A stretch of DNA of 19,608 nt, taken from positions 1 to 19,608 of the forward strand of contig JBDTWS010000069.1 of assembly GCA_040006575.1 (NCBI GenBank). The letters are read 5' to 3'. Of this stretch, positions 1-6,713 are shown in pieces. Origin of the DNA: UKL13-2 sp040006575. GTDB taxonomy: Bacteria; Pseudomonadota; Gammaproteobacteria; Burkholderiales; Usitatibacteraceae. The stretch's first letter is position 1, and each line of letters opens with the position of its first letter. Both the position numbers and the translations under genes were made by a program. Below the pieces are notes generated by a model that searched no databases, had not been told where the DNA came from, and worked only from the letters and a program-made list of their open reading frames with translations.

Positions 1-1523
1 TTGGCATCACCTGCGCATTGATCCCGACATCGCACAAAGGTGTGAACATCGGCCGACGCCATTTCCCGTTGAACGCCGCATTCATGAACGGCCCCAATTC
101 CGGCAAGGATGTGTTTATTCCCATGGACTGGATCATCGGCGGCCAGCCCATGCTGGGCGAAGGCTGGCGCATGCTGATGGAGTGTCTTGCTGCAGGGCGT
201 TCCATTTCGTTGCCCGCGCAATCGATCGCCGCAGGGAAATTCGCATCGATGGCCACCGGCGCGTATGCAAGAGTGCGCAGCCAGTTCAAGACTGCTATCG
301 GCAAGTTCGAAGGCATCGAGGAACCGTTGGCGCGCATTGGCGGCTACACCTACCTGATGGACGCCTGCCGCACCGTCACCGCCGGCGCCCTCGACATGGG
401 TGAAAAACCATCAGTGCTCTCGGCCATCTCCAAATACCACATGACCGAACGCATGCGCATCGTCATCAACGACGCAATGGACGTGCACGGCGGCAAGGGC
501 ATCTGCATGGGCCCGAACAATTATCTCGGCCGCGCCTACCAGCAAACCCCGATCGCCATCACTGTTGAGGGCGCGAACATCCTCACGCGTTCGCTCATCA
601 TCTTCGGCCAGGGCGCAATCCGCTGTCATCCGTGGGTGTTGAAGGAAATGAAGGCCGCAGGTGAAGACTCGCTCGATAAATTCGACGAGGCTTTCTGGAG
701 CCACATCAAGTTCACCATGTCGAACGCCGCGCGCTCGATGTGGATGGGCATCACCGGCGGACGCGGACTGCCGTCGCCGGCATGTGAAGACACCAAGCGC
801 TACTACCAGCAGATGACCCGCTTCTCCACCGCCTTCGCGCTGCTGGCCGACGTCAGCATGTTCGTCATCGGCGGCTCGCTGAAGCGCAAGGAAAAACTCT
901 CCGCGCGTTTGGGCGATGTACTGTCGCTCTTGTATCTCTCGTCGGCCGCACTCAAGTTCTATGACCAGCGTGGCCGCCAGAAAGATGAACTGCCGTTGCT
1001 GCGCTGGGCGCTCTACGATTGCTCGTTCAAGATCCAGGTCGCCATGGACGGCATCATCGCCAATTTCCCCAATCGCGCCGTGGCTTTTGTGCTGCGCCGC
1101 CTGGTATTCCCGCGCGGCCTCACGCTGATCCAGCCCAGCGACCGCATGGGTCACGAAGTCGCCGACCTGCTGATCCAGCCATCTGCCGCACGCAGCCGCC
1201 TCATCGCGGGTATCTATTTGCCGAAGGATGAAAACGATGTCATCGGCAAACTCGAAGCCGCCATGCACGCGGTCATCGCCGTCGAGCCCATCGAAGCCAA
1301 AGTGAAGGCTGCCAAGAAAGCCGGCCGCCTCACCGCCTTCGGCGCCGATGCGCAGTGGGACGAAGCGTTGCGACTTTCCGTCATCACCGACACCGAGCTC
1401 GCACAGTGGAAACGCGCACGCACGCTGCAGCATGAAGTCATCATGGTCGACGATTTCGATCACGACTTTGATCGCAAGGCAGCCAAGGCGCCCGCATGGG
1501 AGCAGGCGGAGGCTGCGGAATGA
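1..1523 (+). CDS. fadE: FadE-type acyl-CoA dehydrogenase, 3' part (5' end outside window)
   Basis: This enzyme catalyses the first, FAD-dependent oxidation of beta-oxidation, acyl-CoA to trans-2-enoyl-CoA. The reading frame is open from the left edge (codons in phase with position 3), so this is the C-terminal ~506 residues of a protein of about 800. The text matches the long FadE family closely as I remember E. coli FadE: GITCALIPTS at the edge, then IGRRHFPLN, GKDVFIPMD, GEGWRMLMECL, EGIEEPLARI, GGKGI and ITVEGANILTRS. The Glu of VEGAN (codon 567-569) sits where acyl-CoA dehydrogenases carry the catalytic base. The last ~300 residues correspond to the FadE-specific C-terminal domain (DUF1974). 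The TTG at 18 is internal and is not the start. The stop overlaps the next gene's ATG by 4 bp (ATGA), which suggests translational coupling with the thiolase. Confidence 0.95.
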   Translation, partial: GITCALIPTSHKGVNIGRRHFPLNAAFMNGPNSGKDVFIPMDWIIGGQPMLGEGWRMLMECLAAGRSISLPAQSIAAGKFASMATGAYARVRSQFKTAIGKFEGIEEPLARIGGYTYLMDACRTVTAGALDMGEKPSVLSAISKYHMTERMRIVINDAMDVHGGKGICMGPNNYLGRAYQQTPIAITVEGANILTRSLIIFGQGAIRCHPWVLKEMKAAGEDSLDKFDEAFWSHIKFTMSNAARSMWMGITGGRGLPSPACEDTKRYYQQMTRFSTAFALLADVSMFVIGGSLKRKEKLSARLGDVLSLLYLSSAALKFYDQRGRQKDELPLLRWALYDCSFKIQVAMDGIIANFPNRAVAFVLRRLVFPRGLTLIQPSDRMGHEVADLLIQPSAARSRLIAGIYLPKDENDVIGKLEAAMHAVIAVEPIEAKVKAAKKAGRLTAFGADAQWDEALRLSVITDTELAQWKRARTLQHEVIMVDDFDHDFDRKAAKAPAWEQAEAAE

Positions 1524-2824
1524 CGGAGCAAAAAAACAGGCGCGTCTATGTCGTCGATGGCGCGCGCACACCATTCCTGAAAGCCAAGGGCAAGCCCGGC
1601 CCGTTTACCGGTGGCGATCTCGCCGTTGGTTGTGGGCGACCGCTGCTGGCGCGGCAGAAATTCGCGCCCACCGATTTCGACGAAGTCATCATCGGCGCGG
1701 CGATGCCTTCGGCCGACGAAGCCAATATCGGCCGCGTGATTTCGCTGCGCCTCGGCTGTGGTGACAAGGTGCCCGCATGGACGGTGATGCGTAATTGCGC
1801 CTCGGGCATGCAGGCACTGGATTCGGCGTACATGAATATCCTCGCGGGGAAATCCAACCTGGTATTGGCCGGTGGCACTGATGCGATGAGCCATGCGCCG
1901 TTGCTGTTCGGCCCCGCCATGGTCAACTGGCTGGCCAACTGGTATGCCGCCAAATCATTCGGCCAGCGCGCCGGTGTGGCGGTGCAGTTCCGTCCCGCCT
2001 ACCTCGCGCCGGTCATCGCGATTTTGAAGGGGCTCACCGATCCCATCGTAAAACTCACCATGGGCCAGACTGCCGAGATCGTCGCCAAGCGCTTCGGCAT
2101 CACGCGCCCGATGATGGATGAGTTCGCCGCTGAATCGCATCGTCGTGTCCTCGCCGGACGCGAAGCGGGACACTACAGCGAGATCGAACCAATGATCGAT
2201 GGCAAGGGCACCGTGTACAAGGAAGACGACGGCGTTCGCACCGACTCGACACCGGAGCGCCTCGCAAAACTGCGCCCCGTGTTCGACAAAAACTACGGCG
2301 CGGTGACAGCCGGAAATTCCTCACAGGTCACCGACGGCGCAGCGATGCTGATCCTCGCCTCCGAAGCCGCCGTGGCGAAGTACGACCTGACACCGCTGGG
2401 CGCCATCGTCGATTCGCAATGGAGTGCGCTCGATCCCGCCGAAATGGGGCTGGGTCCCGTGCACGCCATCACGCCGATGCTGTTGCGCAATAACATCGGC
2501 CTTGGCGATCTCGATAATCTCGAAATCAACGAAGCGTTTGCCGCGCAGGCGATGGGCTGCCTTGCCGCGTGGGAATCGGAGAGTTACTGCAAGGAAAAGC
2601 TCGGCCTCGACGACGCGGCCATCGCCAAACTCGGCAAACTCGACCCCGCCAAATTCAACGTCGATGGCGGCGCCATCGCGCTGGGCCATCCCATCGGCGC
2701 ATCGGGTGCACGCGTGGTGTTGCACGCACTGAAAACGCTGCAGCGCACCGGCGGCAAACACGCTGCCGCATCGCTGTGCATTGGTGGCGGGCAGGGCGGC
2801 GCGATGCTGCTCGAGCGCGCCTGA
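1520..2824 (+). CDS. fadI: FadI-type 3-ketoacyl-CoA thiolase / acetyl-CoA acetyltransferase
   Basis: Thiolytic cleavage of 3-ketoacyl-CoA to acetyl-CoA plus a shortened acyl-CoA, the last step of beta-oxidation. The 434-residue product has the full thiolase signature: nucleophilic Cys93 in NCASGMQA, NEAFAAQ, His390 in GGAIALGHPIGASG, and Cys420 in CIGGGQGG. Its length and the long stretch before NEAFA fit the FadI branch (about 436 aa) better than the shorter FadA branch. I chose the ATG at 1520 over the in-frame ATG at 1496 because GGAGG at 1508-1512 lies 7 nt upstream, and because it gives the 4-bp overlap with fadE. The FadI-like thiolase would be expected to work with the FadJ-like protein three genes downstream; that pairing is inferred from type and neighbourhood. 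Confidence 0.93.
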   Translation: MTEQKNRRVYVVDGARTPFLKAKGKPGPFTGGDLAVGCGRPLLARQKFAPTDFDEVIIGAAMPSADEANIGRVISLRLGCGDKVPAWTVMRNCASGMQALDSAYMNILAGKSNLVLAGGTDAMSHAPLLFGPAMVNWLANWYAAKSFGQRAGVAVQFRPAYLAPVIAILKGLTDPIVKLTMGQTAEIVAKRFGITRPMMDEFAAESHRRVLAGREAGHYSEIEPMIDGKGTVYKEDDGVRTDSTPERLAKLRPVFDKNYGAVTAGNSSQVTDGAAMLILASEAAVAKYDLTPLGAIVDSQWSALDPAEMGLGPVHAITPMLLRNNIGLGDLDNLEINEAFAAQAMGCLAAWESESYCKEKLGLDDAAIAKLGKLDPAKFNVDGGAIALGHPIGASGARVVLHALKTLQRTGGKHAAASLCIGGGQGGAMLLERA

Positions 2825-2831
2825 TTTTTTT
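2798..2831 (+). terminator. Possible weak intrinsic terminator overlapping the end of fadI
   Basis: GGCGCG (2798-2803) pairs with CGCGCC (2816-2821) around a 12-nt loop. The stop codon TGA and seven consecutive T follow (2825-2831). The 6-bp stem is pure GC, but the 3-nt gap before the T tract and the large loop make it weak. It may only attenuate, since the following genes are packed as if co-transcribed. Confidence 0.35.
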
Positions 2832-2843
2832 CCGCAAACTGAC

Positions 2844-3221
2844 ATGACCCCGGAAACGGCCGTCATCGCCGGCGGCATCTTCAATGCCCTCATCGCCGTC
2901 TTTCATCTCGCCTTCTGGAAACTGTTCCGCTGGCGCGATGAAGTGGCGCGCATGTCGCGTGTGAACGGCGCCATCTTGCAGGTGATGAACCTGCGGCTGA
3001 CGTGGTTCTTCATCCTGTTCGCCGCGCTCGCGTTTATTTTCCCGGCGGAACTAGTGAATACGGCTATGGGCAAGACGCTGCTGGGTGCGATGGCGATTTT
3101 CTGGCTGATGCGTGCGGTGGAACAGGTCATCTTCTTCGGGCTTTCACAACCCGCATCGAAAATCTTCTTCGCCAGCTGCTTCATCGGCGTCGCCGCCAAT
3201 GCATTCCCGGCGCTGGCCTGA
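2844..3221 (+). CDS. Small four-helix inner-membrane protein, function unknown
   Basis: A 125-residue, very hydrophobic protein with about four membrane segments: roughly residues 5-27, 51-70, 75-99 and 104-123. A short charged loop follows helix 1 (FRWRDEVARMSRVNG). I do not recognise a named family with confidence; small uncharacterised membrane proteins of this shape are common. I chose the ATG at 2844 because the open frame upstream (from 2781) runs back through the thiolase coding sequence; no strong ribosome-binding site is visible before it. It lies 19 nt after fadI and 3 nt before the HAD gene, so it is probably part of the same transcript. Its place in a beta-oxidation operon suggests a lipid-related membrane role, but nothing in the sequence proves it. 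Confidence 0.75.
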   Translation: MTPETAVIAGGIFNALIAVFHLAFWKLFRWRDEVARMSRVNGAILQVMNLRLTWFFILFAALAFIFPAELVNTAMGKTLLGAMAIFWLMRAVEQVIFFGLSQPASKIFFASCFIGVAANAFPALA

Positions 3222-3224
3222 ATC

Positions 3225-4058
3225 ATGTTCCCGAAAGCCATCCTGTTCGATCTCGACGACACGCTGTTCGATCACCAGCACGCGTCGAACATCGCGCTGA
3301 TCGCGATGCACGCTGAACACGCCGGCGACGTTGAGTTCGCGCCTTTCGCGACGAAGCATCACGAAGTGCTCGAAGAATTCCATCGGCATTTTCTCGATGG
3401 CAAATACACGCTGGACCAGGCACGTGTCGCGCGCATGAAAGTCCTGTTTGCCTCGTTCGGTCGGGACATCGATGACGACAAGGCGCTGGCCGCTGCCGCG
3501 CTTTACCGCACGCAACACCAGTCGAATCGACAACTATTGCCCGGTGCACGCGAATTGCTGGATGCGCTGCACAGCACATTGCAAGCAACTACGCGCCTCG
3601 GCATCGTCACCAACAACAGCACCGTCGAGCAGCACGAAAAATTGCGCGCGCTCGACATCGCCCGCTATTTCGACACCATCATCATTTCCGAAGATGCCGG
3701 TGTCAGCAAACCCGATCCGCGCATTTTCGGCCTGGCGCTCGAGCGCATCGGCGTACATGCCGATGAGGCTGTGATGATCGGCGACAACTGGCACAACGAT
3801 ATCCAGGGCGCACTCGACGCCGGCATGACTGCGGTTTGGCTGAATCGAAAAATCAACGAACAAACTCCAGCACCGGCGCGCTCGCCAGGGCATTTTTCGC
3901 CTGCAAGCCGCGCCAATACTGGAGTTTCGAATGAAAACCTGGTCGAAATCGCTTCGCTCGAACCGCTGGACACCGTATTCGCCGCAATTAAAAAAGCATT
4001 CACCAAACGCATTCCCGGAGTTACACATAATGAGCAACTGGAAACACTGGCGCCTTGA
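3225..4058 (+). CDS. HAD-superfamily hydrolase (YjjG-like phosphatase) with palindrome-encoded insert
   Basis: A predicted cytoplasmic phosphatase of 277 residues. All four HAD motifs are visible: motif I FDLDDTLFD with nucleophile Asp9 and acid Asp11, motif II IVTNN with Thr129, motif III SKPDP with Lys162, and motif IV GDNWHND with Asp187 and Asp192. The helical cap between motifs I and II (about residues 17-105) fits the YjjG/2-haloacid dehalogenase-like group, whose members dephosphorylate nucleotides or small metabolites; the substrate here is unknown. About 22 residues after NRKINE are encoded by a large imperfect palindrome (3862-3927), and this Pro/Ala/Ser-rich piece looks inserted. 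The ATG at 3225 has only a weak ribosome-binding site and lies 3 nt after the previous stop. The 3' end overlaps the following gene by 29 bp. The link to beta-oxidation is positional only. Confidence 0.85.
   Translation: MFPKAILFDLDDTLFDHQHASNIALIAMHAEHAGDVEFAPFATKHHEVLEEFHRHFLDGKYTLDQARVARMKVLFASFGRDIDDDKALAAAALYRTQHQSNRQLLPGARELLDALHSTLQATTRLGIVTNNSTVEQHEKLRALDIARYFDTIIISEDAGVSKPDPRIFGLALERIGVHADEAVMIGDNWHNDIQGALDAGMTAVWLNRKINEQTPAPARSPGHFSPASRANTGVSNENLVEIASLEPLDTVFAAIKKAFTKRIPGVTHNEQLETLAP
3862..3927. repeat. 66-bp imperfect palindromic element inside the HAD gene
   Basis: The ends AAACTCCAG (3862-3870) and CTGGAGTTT (3919-3927) are perfect 9-bp inverted repeats. After a symmetrical 4/4-nt mismatch, GGCGCG (3875-3880) pairs with CGCGCC (3909-3914). 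Further in, CAGG (3886-3889) can pair with CCTG (3900-3903) around a loop containing ATTTTT. The element is 66 bp, exactly 22 codons, so it keeps the reading frame. It falls after the last HAD motif, where an insert would be tolerated. It resembles a MITE- or RPE-like in-frame insertion, but no second copy was seen in the window. Confidence 0.55.
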
Positions 4059-6057
4059 AAATTCAGCCGACGGCTTGGCCTCGCTGACGTTTGACCGTGC
4101 CGACACCAGCACCAACACGTTCTCCAGCGAAGTGCTGCATGAGCTCGCCGCCGTCTGCGCGAACCTGCAAGCCAATCCGCCGAAAGGCCTCGCCATTTTT
4201 TCGGCGAAGGAAAACGGCTTTGCCGCCGGTGCGGACATTGACGAATTCACCACGCTGAAAAGCGCCGACGAAGCGTTTGCGTTCACCAAGCTCGGCAACG
4301 ATGTTTTCGACCAGGTCGCGGCATTGCCTTTCCCGACGCTGGCGATGATCCACGGCTTCTGCATGGGCGGCGGTACCGAACTGTCGCTGGCGTGCGAATA
4401 CCGCATCGCCGATGACGGCCCGAAGACAAAAATGGCGCTGCCCGAAGTCATGATCGGCATCGTTCCCGGCTGGGGCGGCGCCAAGCGCATGCCCGCGCTC
4501 ATCGGCGCGGCGCAGGCGCTGGACCTGATGCTGACCGGTCGTTCTGTCGATGGCCGTCGCGCGAAAAAAATGGGCCTGGTCGATGCCATCACACCGCGCC
4601 GCCATTTCGCGAATGCCGCCAAAACATTTTTGGCCAAACCGCCCGCGCCGCACCAGCCCGCCTTCAAGGACGCCGTCACCAACTGGCCCATCATCCGCGG
4701 CTTCGTTGCCAGTGCGTCTCTGAAGCAAGTCGCCAAGCGCGCGCGTAAGGACCAGTATCCCGCGCCGTACGCCATCATCGAACTGTGGCAAAACTACGAG
4801 GGTGATCCGCGCAAGATGCCGCAGGATCATCCGTATTCGATCTCGGGAATTTTCAAGCATCCGACCACCGCCAATCTCGTGCGCATTTTCAAATTGCAGG
4901 ACCGCATGAAAGCGCTGGGCTCTGGCGGAGGTGGCCACTACGGCGACATCAAGCACGTGCACGTCGTCGGTGCCGGCGTCATGGGTGGCGACATAGCCGC
5001 ATGGTGCGCGCTGCGTGGATTCACCGTGACCCTGCAGGATCTCGACCACGCCCGCATCGCGCCCGCCATCAAGCGCGCGGCCGAACTGTACAAGCGCCGC
5101 TTGAAGCAGCCGCACCTCATCCAGGCCGCGATGGATCGCCTGGTGCCCGATGTCACCGGTGACGGCGCCATGCGCTGCGATCTCGTCATCGAAGCGATTG
5201 TTGAAAACGTCGAGATCAAGAAAAAACTTTACGCGCAGCTCGAACCGAAACTGAAAGCCAGCGCGATCCTCGCCACCAACACCTCATCGATCCCGCTGCA
5301 GGAATTGTCGCAGGGCCTCGCCCGTCCCGAGCGCCTGGTCGGCATCCACTTCTTCAATCCCGTGGCGCAGATGATGCTGGTGGAAATTGTCGAGGGTCCG
5401 CAGACCTCGCCAGACGTGATGAAGGCCTCACAGGCCTTTGTGAAGAAGATCGACAAACTGCCCCTGCCGGTGAAATCAGCCCCGGGCTTCCTCGTCAATC
5501 GCATCCTCACGCCGTACATGACCGAGGCGCAGATCATGCTGGAAGAAGGCATCTCCGCCGAGATCATCGACGCCGCCGCGCGCGATTTCGGCATGCCCAT
5601 GGGGCCGATCGAGCTGGCCGATACGGTGGGGCTGGATGTGGGTCTCGCCGTCGGCAAGGAACTCGCCAAGCCGGGAAATCCGGAGCCGAAGAAAATCCAG
5701 GAACTGGTCGCCGCCAAAAAACTCGGCAAGAAAACCGGCGAGGGTTTCTACAAATGGGTCGATGGCAAAGCACAAAAAACCCAAGGTTCAGGCACCATCG
5801 ACCTCGCGCCGCTGTGGATGCGCATGACATTGCCCGCGGTCAATGAAGCCGTCGCCTGCGTGCGCGAAGGCATCGTCGCCGACGCCGACCTGCTCGATGC
5901 CGGCGTGATCTTCGGCACCGGGTTCGCGCCCCACCGCGGCGGGCCGATCAATTACCTGCGCAGCGCCGGCAAGGAAAACCTGCTGGCCGAAATGAAAATG
6001 CTGCAGCAAAAGCACGGCGCGCGGTTTGCGCCCGGTGCCGGCTGGCAGACGATTTAA
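4030..6057 (+). CDS. fadJ: FadJ/FadB-type multifunctional enoyl-CoA hydratase / 3-hydroxyacyl-CoA dehydrogenase
   Basis: Fused protein for the two middle beta-oxidation steps, hydration of trans-2-enoyl-CoA and NAD-dependent oxidation of 3-hydroxyacyl-CoA. The 675 residues begin with a crotonase domain: oxyanion-hole GFAAGADIDEF, then GGGTELSLACEYRIA with catalytic Glu117, and LPEVMIGIVPGWGG with Glu139. The dehydrogenase half follows: NAD-binding GAGVMG at 314-319, NTSSIPL, catalytic His440 in GIHFFNP, and a C-terminal domain with FGMPMGPIELADTVGLDV. The ATG at 4030 has CGGAG at 4016-4020 nine nt upstream and overlaps the HAD gene by 29 bp. The frame is open upstream to 3931, but that part reads through the HAD gene and lacks crotonase-like sequence. 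At 675 residues it is slightly shorter than E. coli FadB or FadJ. Pairing with the FadI-type thiolase upstream argues for fadJ; fadB remains possible. Confidence 0.93.
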   Translation: MSNWKHWRLENSADGLASLTFDRADTSTNTFSSEVLHELAAVCANLQANPPKGLAIFSAKENGFAAGADIDEFTTLKSADEAFAFTKLGNDVFDQVAALPFPTLAMIHGFCMGGGTELSLACEYRIADDGPKTKMALPEVMIGIVPGWGGAKRMPALIGAAQALDLMLTGRSVDGRRAKKMGLVDAITPRRHFANAAKTFLAKPPAPHQPAFKDAVTNWPIIRGFVASASLKQVAKRARKDQYPAPYAIIELWQNYEGDPRKMPQDHPYSISGIFKHPTTANLVRIFKLQDRMKALGSGGGGHYGDIKHVHVVGAGVMGGDIAAWCALRGFTVTLQDLDHARIAPAIKRAAELYKRRLKQPHLIQAAMDRLVPDVTGDGAMRCDLVIEAIVENVEIKKKLYAQLEPKLKASAILATNTSSIPLQELSQGLARPERLVGIHFFNPVAQMMLVEIVEGPQTSPDVMKASQAFVKKIDKLPLPVKSAPGFLVNRILTPYMTEAQIMLEEGISAEIIDAAARDFGMPMGPIELADTVGLDVGLAVGKELAKPGNPEPKKIQELVAAKKLGKKTGEGFYKWVDGKAQKTQGSGTIDLAPLWMRMTLPAVNEAVACVREGIVADADLLDAGVIFGTGFAPHRGGPINYLRSAGKENLLAEMKMLQQKHGARFAPGAGWQTI

Positions 6058-6070
6058 GCGGCGCACCAGC

Positions 6071-6535
6071 ATGAGCCAGGCAATGCAGATGTGGAACCGC
6101 TTGCGCGACAAGCCGCTGGGCAAATGGCTGTTCGTCAAAGCCATCTGCTGGAAGGCGCCGTACTTCGCCAGCATCTCGCCGCAATTCCATGAGCTTAAGC
6201 CCGGCTACGCAAAAGTCAGTTTGAAAAGGCGCCGCGCCGTGCAGAACCACATTGGCACCGTGCACGCCATCGCCGCCTGCAATCTTGCCGAGCTGGGCGC
6301 CGGGACCATGATGGAAGCGAGCCTGCCTGCGTCGATGCGCTGGCTGCCGAAAGGCATGAATGTGCAGTACCTGAAAAAATGCGATACCGATCTTGTGGCC
6401 GAATGCGTCACCGCCGATTTCGCGGAAGGCCCGGCCCGCGATGTGATCGTGAGTGTCGACATGAAAGACCTGCACGGGAATATTGTGGTGCACGCCGATA
6501 TCAACATGTACGTCAGCCCGCGCAAGAAAACCTGA
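6071..6535 (+). CDS. DUF4442 hotdog-fold thioesterase-like protein
   Basis: A 154-residue protein with the look of the DUF4442 group of hotdog-fold acyl-CoA thioesterase-like proteins. It has a helical N-terminus (MWNRLRDKPLGKWLF), then the strand PGYAKVSLKRRRAVQNH. The hotdog active-site helix reads NHIGTVHAIAACNLAELGAG, with His60 and Glu75 as likely functional residues. The C-terminal strands end in VSVDMKDLHGNIVVHADINM. The likely role is hydrolysis of an acyl-CoA to free acid plus CoA, perhaps clearing stalled intermediates; the substrate cannot be told. The ATG at 6071 lies 13 nt after the FadJ stop and the frame open upstream contains no better start. It is the last gene before an intergenic region with promoter features, so it probably ends this operon. 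Confidence 0.8.
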   Translation: MSQAMQMWNRLRDKPLGKWLFVKAICWKAPYFASISPQFHELKPGYAKVSLKRRRAVQNHIGTVHAIAACNLAELGAGTMMEASLPASMRWLPKGMNVQYLKKCDTDLVAECVTADFAEGPARDVIVSVDMKDLHGNIVVHADINMYVSPRKKT

Positions 6536-6580
6536 CCCGCTCATCACCATGTCCCTAGCAGCCACCTTGCAGGCAGACCG

Positions 6581-6586
6581 TATAAT
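6581..6586 (+). promoter_or_regulatory. Candidate -10 element (perfect TATAAT) upstream of the acyl-CoA synthetase
   Basis: A perfect TATAAT lies in the 178-nt gap between the DUF4442 gene and the synthetase, in a region otherwise GC-rich. No good -35 hexamer exists 15-18 nt upstream; TTGCAG at 6567-6572 is only 8 nt away. If used, the promoter is probably weak alone or needs an activator. The transcription start would fall inside the palindrome at 6588-6611. Confidence 0.45.
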
Positions 6587-6587
6587 C

Positions 6588-6611
6588 CCGGGTGATGTCA
6601 TCATCACCCGG
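6588..6611. promoter_or_regulatory. 24-bp perfect palindrome, candidate operator
   Basis: CCGGGTGATG (6588-6597) and CATCACCCGG (6602-6611) form a perfect 10-bp inverted repeat around TCAT. It begins one base after the candidate -10 box, the classic place for a repressor site that blocks initiation. Dyad length and placement fit a dimeric repressor such as a TetR- or GntR-type acyl-CoA-responsive regulator, but the sequence does not match the FadR or PsrA sites I remember. There is no T tract, so it is not a typical terminator. Confidence 0.5.
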
Positions 6612-6713
6612 CACCGCCGCACGCAGCGCTCGCACCGCTCGCAAAGGGCGCCGAAGACATTCCGCGCCGGTGCCGATTTCATGCCGCCGCCCGGAATACA
6701 CGAGGAGAAGCAG

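Noticed and set aside
411..1574. Open frame on the - strand (387 codons) opposite fadE
   Set aside because: It is the antisense shadow of a clear FadE C-terminus and shows low-complexity His/Arg/Asp composition and no family motifs.
3534..4778. Open frame on the - strand (414 codons) across the HAD/fadJ junction
   Set aside because: It runs antisense to two genes with intact motifs and shows no domain of its own.
6567..6586. TTGCAG at 6567 as -35 partner of TATAAT at 6581
   Set aside because: The spacer is only 8 nt, too short for a sigma-70 promoter.
6483..6713. N-terminal extension of the acyl-CoA synthetase
   Set aside because: It overlaps the DUF4442 gene and reads through the TATAAT and palindrome; the Arg/His-rich translation does not look like the family, and TTG 6714 has GAGGAG upstream.
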